The notes under the pieces: generated by a model
Told to the model about the DNA's origin: nothing
Databases searched by the model: none
The model's input: the letters and a program-made list of their open reading frames with translations, nothing else
Origin: Streptomyces sp. NBC_00442
Lineage (GTDB): Bacteria; Actinomycetota; Actinomycetes; Streptomycetales; Streptomycetaceae
Direction of reading: 5' to 3'
DNA length: 64,000 bases
NCBI RefSeq assembly: GCF_036014195.1
Contig: NZ_CP107918.1
Location: 1,116,001-1,180,000 of the forward strand
In this document: piece after piece, positions 54,739 through 63,227 of the stretch
Layout: every line of letters begins with the position of its first letter
Numbering within the stretch: position 1 is the first letter of the stretch
Program-made: the position numbers and the translations under genes

Positions 54739-56139
54739 CTACGAGGATTTGAGTGCCGGGGCCGCGACGCGGCTCCGGGTGCCGAGATGGTGGAAGAAGA
54801 GGTTCAGCAGCACCGCGGTGAGCGCCCCGGCGCTGATGCCCGATCCGAGCACGGTCTGTGCCCAGGCGGGGAATCCGGCGTAGAAGGTGGGTGCGGCGAG
54901 GGGGATGATGCCCGCTCCGAGTGCCACGGCCACCAGGATGATGTTGGAGCTGTCGTCGAGTCCGGCCTCGGAGAGCGTGCGGATGCCGCTGACCGCGATC
55001 GAGCCGAACAGGACGATTCCCGCGCCGCCGAGCACCGGCATCGGGACCAGCGAGACGACCGCGCCGAGCACCGGGAAGGCTCCGAGCACCAGAAGGGCGC
55101 CGCCCGCGACGGCGACAACGTACCTGCTGCGTACGCGAGTCAGCGAGACGACCCCGACGTTCTGGGCGAACGCGCTGGTGGGGAAGCCGCCGAAGACGGG
55201 GCCAAGGAGCGTGGCGATGCCGTCGGTGCGCAGGCCGCGGGCGATGGTGCGGCCGTCGGTGCGGCGCTCGCAGATCTCGCCGATGGCGAGCATGCCGGCG
55301 CTGGACTCGGTCATGAGGACCAGCATCACGATGCACAGCGAGAGCACGGCGGCGGGGTGGAACTCGGGGGCGCCGAAGGAGAAGGGCGTCGGCAGGGCCG
55401 CGACGGGCGCGGACCGCATCGCGGAGAAGTCGGCCATGCCGAACGGGATCGCCGCGAGTGTGCCGATCAACAGGCCAAGCAGCAGGGCGACTTGGCGCAG
55501 GAATCCGCGGCCGAAGCGCTGGAAGAGCAGGATCACCACGAGCGTGAAGGCGGCGAGCGCCAGGTTCTTCATGGAGCCGAAGTCGGCGGCCGTCTTGTCA
55601 CCGCCCTGGGCCCAGGACACGGGTACCGGCATGAGCGTGACGCCGATGAGCGTGATCACGACACCGGTCACCAGCGGCGGGAAGAAGCGCAGCAGCCGGC
55701 CGAAGAAGGGGCCGACCAGGAGGCAGAAGACTCCGGCGACCATCACCGCGCCGTAGATGGCGGGGAGTTGGTGGCCTGGCGCGCTGGTCTCGGCGATCGC
55801 GAGCATGGGGGCGATGCCGGCCGATGAGGCCGCGTTCACGAACGGGAGCCGGTTTCCGGCGAAGTTCGCGACGCCGAGGGTCTGCAGGACGGTGGCGAGA
55901 CCCGCGATGAGCAGACTGGCGGCGATGAGCCGGGTCTGTCCCGCGGTGTCGAGGCCGACCGCCTGGCCGATGATGAGCGGAGGGGTGACAACGCCCGCGT
56001 ACATGGCGGCGATGTGCTGGAGCGCGGCGGGGACGAGCCGCGAGGGGGGGAGCTTTTCATCCACCGGGTGCACGGCACCGTCGGGTGGGGTGGGACATGG
56101 GCCGTCGGCAGGTGCCGGCGCCATTGCGGGCTGTGCCAT
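54739..56139 (-). CDS. NCS2 purine permease (paralogue)
   Basis: A 466-residue NCS2 transporter with the same layout as the one at 51444: LQHIAAMYAGVVTPPLIIGQ, VLMTESSAGMLAIGEI and AFAQNVGVVSLTRVRSRYVV. ATG at 56139 follows GGAGGGA. Two paralogues around a deaminase suggest different purine substrates. It lies after the uricase operon terminator and about 50 bases upstream of the deaminase gene on the same strand, so it may be co-transcribed with the deaminase. Confidence 0.9.
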   Translation of the reverse strand: MAQPAMAPAPADGPCPTPPDGAVHPVDEKLPPSRLVPAALQHIAAMYAGVVTPPLIIGQAVGLDTAGQTRLIAASLLIAGLATVLQTLGVANFAGNRLPFVNAASSAGIAPMLAIAETSAPGHQLPAIYGAVMVAGVFCLLVGPFFGRLLRFFPPLVTGVVITLIGVTLMPVPVSWAQGGDKTAADFGSMKNLALAAFTLVVILLFQRFGRGFLRQVALLLGLLIGTLAAIPFGMADFSAMRSAPVAALPTPFSFGAPEFHPAAVLSLCIVMLVLMTESSAGMLAIGEICERRTDGRTIARGLRTDGIATLLGPVFGGFPTSAFAQNVGVVSLTRVRSRYVVAVAGGALLVLGAFPVLGAVVSLVPMPVLGGAGIVLFGSIAVSGIRTLSEAGLDDSSNIILVAVALGAGIIPLAAPTFYAGFPAWAQTVLGSGISAGALTAVLLNLFFHHLGTRSRVAAPALKSS

Positions 56140-56156
56140 GAGAATCCCTCCGGTCC

Positions 56157-56198
56157 GAGCCGTCCCCCGCCCGACTGCGGGCGGGCGGGGGACGGCTC
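56157..56198. terminator. Hairpin after uricase
   Basis: A perfect 17-bp stem (GAGCCGTCCCCCGCCCG) with an 8-base loop ends the uraD-uraH-uricase operon. Confidence 0.85.
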
Positions 56199-56207
56199 GG
56201 GGCCGCG

Positions 56208-57131
56208 TCAGAGGTTGGTCATGTCGACCGGGATCTGCGGCTCGACGCCGTCGCGCAGGACGGTCGCCTCGATCAGACCGTACGGACGGTCGGCCGCGAA
56301 GTAGACCTCGTTGTCGTTCTTGAGCCCGAACGGCTCGAGGTCCACCAGGAAGTGGTGCTTGTTCGGCAGCGAGAAACGGACTTCGTCGATCTCGGACCGG
56401 CTGTTGATGATGCGCGAACCCATCTGGTACAGGGTCTGCTGGAGCGAGAGGGAGTACGTCTCGGCGAAGGCCTGCAGCATGTGCTTGCGCACCTGCTCGT
56501 AGGACTTCTCCCAGTTGGGCGCCTTCTGCTCGTCGTCGGTCCAGTTGAAGCGCCAGCGCGCGGAGACCTGGGTTGCCAGGATCCGGTCGTAGGCCTCCTG
56601 GAGCGTCGTGTACTTGTCCTTGACGTAGCCCCAGAATTCGGAGTTCGTCGAGTTCATCACGACCAGGTCCTTGAGGCCCGAGATGACCTCCCACTTCTCA
56701 CCGTCGTAGGTGATCTGGGTGACCCGGGTCTCCTGGCCCTTGCGGACGAAGGAGTGCTTGACGTCGTCGGAGCCGATGAACTTCGAGTTGGCCTCGGAGG
56801 TCTCGATGCGCTCCCAGGAGTACTCCTCGATCCGGATCCGCGCGATCTTGATCGGCTCCTGCGAGGTCACGAAGTGCCGCGCGAGGTGGATGCCGAACTG
56901 CTCGGCGGACTCGATGCCGTACTCCTTGGCGAACGCGTACACCGTGTTCTTGGTGGTGTCGGTCGGCAGGCAGTTGGCGTTCGAGCCGTTGTAGTGCACG
57001 TCCTCCATGTCACCGGAGAGGGCGACGGAGACGTTCAGGTCCTTGATGTGGTGCGTGTCGCCGTCCCGCGTGATCTTGACGACGCGGTTCTCTGCTTTGC
57101 CGTACTGGTTCTGGCCGAGAATCGTGGGCAT
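56208..57131 (-). CDS. pucL: Uricase (urate oxidase)
   Basis: A 307-residue cofactor-free enzyme that turns urate into 5-hydroxyisourate and hydrogen peroxide. Signatures: ILGQNQYGKAENRVVKITRD with the active-site Lys, CLPTDTTKNTVYAFAKEYG with the active-site Thr, FVTSQEPIKIARIRIEEYSW, and SLPNKHHFLVDLEPF. It is the third gene of an operon with OHCU decarboxylase and HIU hydrolase, five bases after the latter. Peroxide from it may be removed by the catalase gene nearby, which shares an operator type. Confidence 0.95.
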   Translation of the reverse strand: MPTILGQNQYGKAENRVVKITRDGDTHHIKDLNVSVALSGDMEDVHYNGSNANCLPTDTTKNTVYAFAKEYGIESAEQFGIHLARHFVTSQEPIKIARIRIEEYSWERIETSEANSKFIGSDDVKHSFVRKGQETRVTQITYDGEKWEVISGLKDLVVMNSTNSEFWGYVKDKYTTLQEAYDRILATQVSARWRFNWTDDEQKAPNWEKSYEQVRKHMLQAFAETYSLSLQQTLYQMGSRIINSRSEIDEVRFSLPNKHHFLVDLEPFGLKNDNEVYFAADRPYGLIEATVLRDGVEPQIPVDMTNL

Positions 57132-57136
57132 GTCTG

Positions 57137-57529
57137 CTAGCTCCCTCGGTAAACGGAGTAGCCGAACGGGTTGAGCAGCAGCGGTACGTGATAGTGCTCG
57201 CCCGGGGTGACGGCGAAAGTGATCGCCACCTCCGGGAAGAACGCACCGCTGTCCCTTACGCGGGGGGCGTCCTGCTGCGCCTCGGCTTGCTTCTTCTTGG
57301 AGAAGTACGTCTCGACCTCGAAATCGAGACGCACGTGGGTCGTGCCTTCCGGCAGCGCCGGCAGGTCCTTGCAGCGCCCGTCCGCATCGGTCGCGGAGCC
57401 GCCGAGCGCGGTCCACTCGGCGTCGGAGCCCGAGCGGGCCGCGAGCGAGATGGCGACGCCCTCGGCGGGGCGTCCGACGCTGGTGTCCAGGATGTGCGTG
57501 GACACCGAGGCGGTGGTGGCGGTGCTCAT
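57137..57529 (-). CDS. uraH: 5-hydroxyisourate hydrolase
   Basis: A 130-residue transthyretin-like enzyme. It has the active-site His in VSTHILDTSVGRPAEG, Arg in THVRLDFEVETYF, and the hallmark C-terminus YHVPLLLNPFGYSVYRGS. It hydrolyses the uricase product to OHCU. Its ATG shares one base with the OHCU decarboxylase stop, so translation is coupled. Confidence 0.95.
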   Translation of the reverse strand: MSTATTASVSTHILDTSVGRPAEGVAISLAARSGSDAEWTALGGSATDADGRCKDLPALPEGTTHVRLDFEVETYFSKKKQAEAQQDAPRVRDSGAFFPEVAITFAVTPGEHYHVPLLLNPFGYSVYRGS

Positions 57530-58041
57530 CAGTCCTTGTCCTCTTCTACAAGACGGGTCAGCCGGATTCGGTTGATCTTCCCGAGCTCGGTGCGCACGAT
57601 CTCGCGCTCCTCGTCGGAGGTGTTGCCGATCCGGGTCTTGACCGCATCGCGCATCTGCTCGCCGGTGGCGCCGGTCGCGCAGATCAGGAAGACATGGCCG
57701 AACTTCTCCTGGTAGGCCAGGTTCAGTTCGAGCAGCTCGGCCTTGAGGGCCTCGGAGGCCCCGGCCATGCCGCGCTGTTCACGTGCGGAGGTGGGGTCAC
57801 CGGGCTTCGGCCGGCCGATCGGCGCGTGCCCGGCCATCGCCTCTTCCAGATCCTTCGCGGTCAGCTCGGCCAAAGCGGCGTCACTGGCTGCGAAGAGGTC
57901 CTGCGCGGTGGCGTACGGGCGCTGGGCGAGCACCTTGCTCCCCCACGCCGAGCTGGCGCACACCTCGTGGAGCGCGGCGAGGGCCGCACTGTCCTGTGAG
58001 GTGTTGAACCGGGCGAGGCCCGGTGTCGAAGTCGTAGTCAC
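57529..58041 (-). CDS. uraD: OHCU decarboxylase
   Basis: A 170-residue enzyme giving S-allantoin from OHCU. The catalytic histidine is in AGHAPIG (His72), with ELLELNLAYQEKFGHVFLIC and ATGATGEQM near the active site. GTG at 58041 follows CGGAGG. It is the first gene of the urate operon, with type 1 palindrome upstream. Confidence 0.93.
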   Translation of the reverse strand: MTTTSTPGLARFNTSQDSAALAALHEVCASSAWGSKVLAQRPYATAQDLFAASDAALAELTAKDLEEAMAGHAPIGRPKPGDPTSAREQRGMAGASEALKAELLELNLAYQEKFGHVFLICATGATGEQMRDAVKTRIGNTSDEEREIVRTELGKINRIRLTRLVEEDKD

Positions 58042-58104
58042 GGCGGCCTCCGTGGCCTTGGTGCTGAACGGGCTGCGGATAGCTAACGCCCTGAGAAACA
58101 TCCC

Positions 58105-58121
58105 GTCAACACTTTGTTGAA
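58105..58121. promoter_or_regulatory. Palindrome type 1 upstream of the urate operon
   Basis: GTCAACACTTTGTTGAA differs from TTCAAC-N5-GTTGAA in one arm base. It lies 64 bases before the OHCU decarboxylase start. Confidence 0.75.
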
Positions 58122-58221
58122 AACTTGGGGTGACAAAAACCGCCGCCCGGTGCCCGGACGGCGGTTCGTTGCGCGGCTTGCTGCGCGGGGGGGTGCCCGG
58201 ACGACCACCGAGCGTGCTCGC

Positions 58222-58752
58222 TCAGTCGTCCTTGGCGGTGTTTTCCCTGTTCAGGTAGTTGTACACGGTGAAGCGGCTGACCCCGAGGGCCGAGGCGACC
58301 GTCTCCACGCCGTGTCGCACCGAGAAGGCGCCGCGCGCCTCCAGGGTCCGCACGGCGGACTGCTTGGCCTTGCGGTCGAGGGCCGAAAGGGGCATTCCGT
58401 GGCGGCGCTCCATGGCGGCCAGGATGTGGTCCAGGGAGTCGGAGAGCTGCGGCAGGCGTACCGCGGCCACGTCCTGGCCCTCCCAGGCGAGCACCACGTC
58501 GTCGGGCCGGGCGAGGCCGGGCGGCAGTATCTCCGCGCCCATGGCGTCGACGAGCGGCTTGACCGCCTGGAGCAGCGGATGGTCCGCGGGCTCCGCGGTG
58601 TGCGCGAGGGGCCGGTCCGAGGATCCGGCCACGGGCTCCGGGGCGCGCTCCACCGGTCCGGCCGCGGGGGGCTGGTCCACGGCGTCGGCCGCGGGGGGCT
58701 GGTCCACGGCGTCGGCCGCGGGCGCGGGAGGCTGGTCCACCGATTCGGTCAC
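58222..58752 (-). CDS. HTH regulator next to the urate operon
   Basis: A 176-residue protein. Residues 1-55 are low-complexity, with DQPPAADAV units encoded by about 27-base DNA repeats. The middle (LLQAVKPLVDAMGAEILPPG...VVLAWEGQDVAAVRLPQL) resembles a YheO-type ligand domain. The C-terminus is a Fis-like HTH: VETVASALGVSRFTVYNYLNRE. Its GTG overlaps the stop of the small gene upstream by four bases. It may control purine genes, perhaps through the type 2 palindrome shared with hydroxypyruvate isomerase. Confidence 0.8.
   Translation of the reverse strand: MTESVDQPPAPAADAVDQPPAADAVDQPPAAGPVERAPEPVAGSSDRPLAHTAEPADHPLLQAVKPLVDAMGAEILPPGLARPDDVVLAWEGQDVAAVRLPQLSDSLDHILAAMERRHGMPLSALDRKAKQSAVRTLEARGAFSVRHGVETVASALGVSRFTVYNYLNRENTAKDD
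58655..58740. repeat. In-frame repeats coding DQPPAADAV
   Basis: About two and a half copies of a unit including GGCCGCGGGGGGCTGGTCCA, 27 bases long, lie inside the HTH gene and code for its DQPPAADAV repeats. Length can vary without a frameshift. Confidence 0.8.
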
Positions 58753-59000
58753 TGCTCGCCCTCCCCGATCACATTGACCTGGAGCGAGACGCGGGTGGCG
58801 CCCGCCGCCAGGGCCTTGCGCAGCAGCGCGTCCACGGCGGTCAGCACCTCGTCCGCGCCGCCTTCCGCGGTGTTGCCGAAGGGGCCGACGTCCACCGCGT
58901 CGAGCCGGGCCGCCTGGACGACGTCGCGGGCGACCACGGCATGCGGCGGCGCCTCGTCGAGATCGAAGGGCTCGGTCGTGAACTCCACTCTCAATCGCAC
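58749..59000 (-). CDS. Small MTH1187/thiamine-binding-like protein
   Basis: An 83-residue protein starting at GTG 59000: MRLRVEFTTEPFDLDEAPPH, then DAVDVGPFGNTAEGGADEVLTAVDALLRKALAAGATRVSLQVNVIG. The GPxGxxxEG loop and C-terminal helix-strand resemble PF01910 proteins, which bind thiamine or related small molecules. GTGA-coupled to the HTH regulator, so it may modulate it. Divergent from hydroxypyruvate isomerase. Confidence 0.65.
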   Translation of the reverse strand: MRLRVEFTTEPFDLDEAPPHAVVARDVVQAARLDAVDVGPFGNTAEGGADEVLTAVDALLRKALAAGATRVSLQVNVIGEGEQ

Positions 59001-59093
59001 CCGCTCAACCTACTGCGAAGGGGACGAAATCAGGGAGGCCCTCTTGACAAGCTCGCCGGTCCCACTGCAACCTTCCATCAAGCAGAAAACAAC

Positions 59094-59108
59094 TTCCGCA
59101 ATACGGAA
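59094..59108. promoter_or_regulatory. Palindrome type 2 upstream of hyi
   Basis: TTCCGCAATACGGAA is a perfect 5-5-5 inverted repeat, extended by one C/G pair, 17 bases before the hyi ATG and 94 before the divergent HTH operon. A protein bound here would block hyi directly. Confidence 0.75.
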
Positions 59109-59124
59109 GGAGCGCACACCCCTC

Positions 59125-59958
59125 ATGGGATACACGGACCAGCGCTTCGATGTAAACCTTTCGATCCTCTTCACGGAACTCCCGCTCCTGGAGCGCCCCG
59201 CGGCTGCCGCCGCGGCGGGCTTCACGGCGGTCGAGCTGTGGTGGCCCTGGATCGAGACACCCACCCCCGAGCAGGCCGAGCTCGACGCCCTCAAAAAGGC
59301 GCTCGACGACGCCGGCACCCAGCTGGTGGGCCTCAACTTCTACGCCGGCGCCCTCCCGGGCCCGGACCGCGGCGCGCTGTCGGTTCCCGGCGAGGAGTCG
59401 GACCGCTTCCGCGCCAACATCGAGGTGGCGGCCGACTTCGCCGCCTCGGTCGGCTGCAAGGCGCTCAACGCGCTCTACGGCAACCGCGTCGAGGGCGCCG
59501 ACCCTCAGGTGCAGGACGCCCTCGCCCTGGAGAACCTCGTCCTGGCGGCCCGCGCGGCCGACCGGGTGGGGGCCATCCTCCTGGTCGAGACCCTGAACAA
59601 GCCGGAGTCGCCGCTCTACCCGCTGGTGAGCGCCCCCTCCGCCATCGAGGTCATCGACAAGGTGAACGAGGCGACGGGTCTTGGCAACGCCAAGTTCCTC
59701 CTCGACATCTACCACCTCTCGATGAACGGCGAGAACGTCTCCGAGGTCATCGAGGCGTACGCCGACAAGACCGGCCACGTGCAGATCGCCGACAACCCGG
59801 GCCGTGGCGCTCCGGGCACCGGCTCGCTGCCGCTGGAGGAGCTGCTCGACCAGCTCAAGAAGGCCGGCTACGACGGCTGGGTGGGCCTGGAGTACAAGGC
59901 CGCCGATGCCGCGGCCTCCTTCGAGTGGCTCCCCGCCGAGGCCCGCGCGGCCCGCTGA
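59125..59958 (+). CDS. hyi: Hydroxypyruvate isomerase
   Basis: A 277-residue TIM-barrel of the hydroxypyruvate isomerase family: FDVNLSILFTELPLLERP, GFTAVELWWPW, LVGLNFYAGALPGPDRG, LVETLNKPESPLYPL and HVQIADNPGRGAPGTG. It interconverts tartronate semialdehyde and hydroxypyruvate in glyoxylate use. It forms an operon with tartronate semialdehyde reductase, 60 bases apart. Glyoxylate carboligase, the expected preceding enzyme, is not in the window. Confidence 0.9.
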   Translation: MGYTDQRFDVNLSILFTELPLLERPAAAAAAGFTAVELWWPWIETPTPEQAELDALKKALDDAGTQLVGLNFYAGALPGPDRGALSVPGEESDRFRANIEVAADFAASVGCKALNALYGNRVEGADPQVQDALALENLVLAARAADRVGAILLVETLNKPESPLYPLVSAPSAIEVIDKVNEATGLGNAKFLLDIYHLSMNGENVSEVIEAYADKTGHVQIADNPGRGAPGTGSLPLEELLDQLKKAGYDGWVGLEYKAADAAASFEWLPAEARAAR

Positions 59959-60018
59959 GGCACGCCCCCGGGCCTCAACTTCTCGACGCATTAAAGCTTT
60001 TAGGAAGGCAGCACCCTC

Positions 60019-60909
60019 ATGAGCAACCTCCCCAAGATCGCATGGGTCGGCCTCGGGATCATGGGTTCCCCCATGTCCGAGAACCTGATCAAGGCCGGCT
60101 ACTCGGTCACCGGCTTCACCCTGGAGCAGGACAAGCTGGACCGCCTCGCGGCCGCCGGCGGCACCGCCGCCCCCTCGATCGCCGAGGCGGTCAAGGACGC
60201 GGACGTGATCATCACCATGGTCCCGGCCTCCCCGCAGGTGGAAGCCATCGCGTACGGTGAGGCCGGCATCCTGGCCAACGCCAAGAAGGGCGCGCTGATC
60301 GTCGACATGTCGTCGATCACCCCGCAGACCTCGGTCGACCTGGCGAAGAACGCCGCGGAGAAGGGCATCCGCGTCCTGGACGCCCCCGTCTCCGGCGGCG
60401 AGGCCGGCGCCATCGAGGCCGTCCTGTCGATCATGGTGGGTGGCGAGCAGGCCGACTTCGACGTCGCGCTGCCGATCCTCGAAGCCCTCGGCAAGACCAT
60501 CGTCCTGTGCGGTCCGCACGGCTCCGGCCAGACGGTCAAGGCCGCCAACCAGCTCATCGTCGCGGTCAACATCCAGGCGTGCGCCGAGGCCGTCGTCTTC
60601 CTCGAGAAGTCGGGCGTGAACCTCGAAGCCGCCCTGGACGTGCTCAACGGCGGCCTGGCCGGCTCGACCGTGCTGACCCGCAAGAAGGGCAACTTCCTGA
60701 ACCGGGACTTCAAGCCCGGCTTCCGGATCGACCTGCACCACAAGGACATGGGGATCGTCACCGACGCCGCCCGCAACGTGGGCGCGGCCCTGCCGGTCGG
60801 CGCGGTCGTGGCCCAGCTGGTCGCCTCCCTGCGCGCCCAGGGCGACGGTGGCCTCGACCACTCGGCCCTGCTCCGCGCGGTCGAGCGCCTCTCCGGCTCG
60901 CAGGTCTGA
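60019..60909 (+). CDS. glxR: Tartronate semialdehyde reductase
   Basis: A 296-residue beta-hydroxyacid dehydrogenase. NAD-binding loop GLGIMGSPMSENLIKAGY, substrate motif DAPVSGGEAGA, catalytic lysine in GSGQTVKAANQLIVAVNIQA and the C-terminal HKDMGIVTDAARNVG. It reduces tartronate semialdehyde to glycerate, so glyoxylate carbon enters central metabolism. An AGGAAGG site precedes the ATG. Confidence 0.9.
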   Translation: MSNLPKIAWVGLGIMGSPMSENLIKAGYSVTGFTLEQDKLDRLAAAGGTAAPSIAEAVKDADVIITMVPASPQVEAIAYGEAGILANAKKGALIVDMSSITPQTSVDLAKNAAEKGIRVLDAPVSGGEAGAIEAVLSIMVGGEQADFDVALPILEALGKTIVLCGPHGSGQTVKAANQLIVAVNIQACAEAVVFLEKSGVNLEAALDVLNGGLAGSTVLTRKKGNFLNRDFKPGFRIDLHHKDMGIVTDAARNVGAALPVGAVVAQLVASLRAQGDGGLDHSALLRAVERLSGSQV

Positions 60910-60947
60910 TCCCGCGAGCCCTCCGCCCCCTCGGGGGCCCCTGATTT

Positions 60948-61005
60948 CCGGGCGGCGGCGGCGCTGACACCTGTCCTGTCGCGCCCAGGCGCCGCCGCCG
61001 TCCGG
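60948..61005. terminator. Hairpin after the hyi-glxR operon
   Basis: CCGGGCGGCGGCGGCGC pairs with GCGCCGCCGCCGTCCGG over 17 bases with one G-T pair; loop of 24 bases. Confidence 0.75.
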
Positions 61006-61022
61006 AAGCTCACAACTCCATT

Positions 61023-61039
61023 TTCAACAAACTGTTGAC
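61023..61039. promoter_or_regulatory. Palindrome type 1 upstream of catalase
   Basis: TTCAACAAACTGTTGAC matches TTCAAC-N5-GTTGAA except the last base. It lies about 75 bases before the catalase ATG and suggests co-regulation with uricase. Confidence 0.75.
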
Positions 61040-61114
61040 GTTCCGTTCCGGGCCTCCTTACGCTCCAGGAACCGCCGAACAGTCAGCGGTGCAGCTCCAG
61101 TACGGAAGGTCACG

Positions 61115-62572
61115 ATGTCGAAGCGCGTGCTTACGACCGAGTCCGGCGCCCCCGTCGCCGACAACCAGAACTCCGCCACCGCCGGCGTCGGTGGCCCCAT
61201 CCTGCTTCAGGACCAGCACCTCCTGGAGAAGCTCGCGCGCTTCAACCGTGAGCGCATCCCGGAGCGTGTGGTGCACGCCCGCGGCTCCGGCGCGTACGGC
61301 TACTTCGAGGTGACCGACGACGTCACCGGCTTCACGAAGGCCGACTTCCTCGGCGAGGTGGGCAAGCGGACCGAGACGTTCATCCGCTTCTCCACCGTGG
61401 CCGACTCGCTGGGCGGCGCCGACGCGGTGCGCGACCCCCGCGGCTTCGCGCTGAAGTTCTACACCGCTGAGGGCAACTACGACCTCGTCGGCAACAACAC
61501 CCCGGTGTTCTTCATCAAGGACCCGATCAAGTTCCCCGACTTCATCCACTCCCAGAAGCGCGACCCCTTCACGGGCAAGCAGGAGCCGGACAACGTCTGG
61601 GACTTCTGGGCGCACGCCCCCGAGGCCACCCACCAGGTCACCTGGCTCATGGGCGACCGCGGCATCCCGGCCTCCTACCGCCACATGAACGGCTACGGCT
61701 CCCACACCTACCAGTGGACCAACGCCCAGGGTGAGGCCTTCTTCGTCAAGTACCACTTCAAGACGAACCAGGGTGTCCGCTCGCTCTCCGCCGAGCAGGC
61801 CGCCGAGACGGTCGGCAAGGACGCCAACAGCCACCAGACGGACCTGCTGCAGGCCATCGAGCGCGGCGTGAACCCGTCCTGGACGCTGTACGTGCAGATC
61901 ATGCCGGTCGCCGAGGCCGCGGACTACCGCTTCAACCCGTTCGACCTCACCAAGGTGTGGCCGCACAGCGACTACCCGCTGCAGCGCGTGGGCCGTCTGG
62001 TCCTGGACCGCAACCCGGACAACGTCTTCGCCGAGGTCGAGCAGGCCGCCTTCTCCCCGAACAACTTCGTTCCGGGTATCGGCCCCTCCCCCGACAAGAT
62101 GCTCCAGGGCCGCCTGTTCGCCTACGCGGACGCGCACCGCTACCGCCTGGGCGTCAACCACACCCAGCTCCCGGTCAACGCCCCGAAGGCGACCGAGGCG
62201 GACAACTACGGCCGCGACGGCCTGATGGCGACCCGCTACGGCCGGCGCACCGACAAGAACTACGAGCCCAACTCGTACGCGGGCCCGTCGCAGACCGACG
62301 CCGCCCTGTCGGCCCCCCTGGCCATCCACGGCTGGACGGGCACGCACGAGGCGCCCCTGCACAACAAGGACGACGACTTCTTCCAGGCGGGCGAGCTCTA
62401 CCGTCTGATGTCGGACGACGAGAAGTCCCGCCTGGTGGCGAACATCGCCGGTGGCCTCTCGCAGGTCACTCGCGACGACGTCATCGAGAAGAACCTGGCC
62501 CACTTCCACGCCGCCGACGCCGAGTACGGCAAGCGCGTCGAGGAGGCCGTCCGCGCCCTGCGCGAGGACTAG
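61115..62572 (+). CDS. katA: Catalase (small-subunit haem catalase)
   Basis: A 485-residue monofunctional haem catalase. The distal His54 ([16 protein letters not shown]), Asn127 ([11 protein letters not shown]) and the proximal tyrosine in [14 protein letters not shown] are present. Length fits clade 3 enzymes. It likely removes the peroxide made by uricase; its promoter has the same palindrome as the uricase operon. GGAAGG lies before the ATG. Confidence 0.95.
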   Translation: MSKRVLTTESGAPVADNQNSATAGVGGPILLQDQHLLEKLARFNRERIPERVVHARGSGAYGYFEVTDDVTGFTKADFLGEVGKRTETFIRFSTVADSLGGADAVRDPRGFALKFYTAEGNYDLVGNNTPVFFIKDPIKFPDFIHSQKRDPFTGKQEPDNVWDFWAHAPEATHQVTWLMGDRGIPASYRHMNGYGSHTYQWTNAQGEAFFVKYHFKTNQGVRSLSAEQAAETVGKDANSHQTDLLQAIERGVNPSWTLYVQIMPVAEAADYRFNPFDLTKVWPHSDYPLQRVGRLVLDRNPDNVFAEVEQAAFSPNNFVPGIGPSPDKMLQGRLFAYADAHRYRLGVNHTQLPVNAPKATEADNYGRDGLMATRYGRRTDKNYEPNSYAGPSQTDAALSAPLAIHGWTGTHEAPLHNKDDDFFQAGELYRLMSDDEKSRLVANIAGGLSQVTRDDVIEKNLAHFHAADAEYGKRVEEAVRALRED

Positions 62573-62594
62573 CAGCCGGTTCGACCCGCAGACC

Positions 62595-62631
62595 GTGCAA
62601 GGAAATTGACGGGAGGTCAAATTCCTTGCAC
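62595..62631. terminator. Hairpin after catalase
   Basis: GTGCAAGGAAATTGAC pairs with GTCAAATTCCTTGCAC over 16 bp with one mismatch and a 5-base loop GGGAG. Confidence 0.8.
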
Positions 62632-63227
62632 CGTCCGATCCGCCGACCCGGATGAGGGGTGGTCGGCGGATATGGACAACCTGAGGATCGCGGCGGTGCG
62701 GCGATGCCAGTGCGGTGGTGAAGGTGAGTGCGCCCCCCTTCTTGACCTGAAGGAAGGGACCAGGCGCCCCCACCAATCGCCTCCGCCGCGATCCCGGATC
62801 TCTCCTCCCCCCAAGAACTCCGTCCGGCGGCGCGAACGTCCTGTCGCGCCAGCCTCGCTCCGCCGGACGGGTACAACTCCCCAGCCAGGGCGTCGGGTTC
62901 GGTTTACGGTCCCGAATCGGACGTCCGATGATCAAGGCCCCACCCGCATGCCGGGTGGGGCCTTGATCTTTTCCGGGACGGTGCCGTCGACCCGAACGCA
63001 CCGCAAGCGCCGGGAGTTGCGTCCCGTCGGCCACGCGGGGCCTTCCCACGCGACGAGCAAGTCGTGTCGGCGGGCTCCAGGCGCGTCTGCGGGGCGCGTG
63101 CGCGTCCGTACCGGCGACGGCACCGGCCCCCCTCCCCACCGCCCGGCCACGGCCGGGGACGCGCCGGGCGCCGGCGAAGTGGCGTCGTCGCCGGTGGATG
63201 CGGGGGTGTGCGCCTAGGATCGCCTCG
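62632..63227. other. Intergenic region with hairpins, no recognised gene
   Basis: About 600 bases before the HAD gene. It holds an 11-bp inverted repeat ATCCGCCGACC (62638-62671) and the strong terminator at 62930-62972. Frames are open across it, but none has a ribosome-binding site plus coding character. A short RNA ending at the terminator is possible. Confidence 0.45.
62930..62972 (+). terminator. Intrinsic terminator with T-run
   Basis: A perfect 17-bp stem (GATCAAGGCCCCACCCG), loop CATGC, then TTTT. It is the only classical terminator with a T-run in the window, yet no gene precedes it within 350 bases on this strand. Confidence 0.85.

Noticed and set aside
62840..62930. A tRNA gene before the strong terminator
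   Set aside because: No cloverleaf: the T-arm consensus and a 7-bp acceptor stem could not be paired.
62606..63217. 203-codon frame in the catalase-HAD gap
   Set aside because: It runs through three hairpins including a T-run terminator and has no ribosome-binding site or family.
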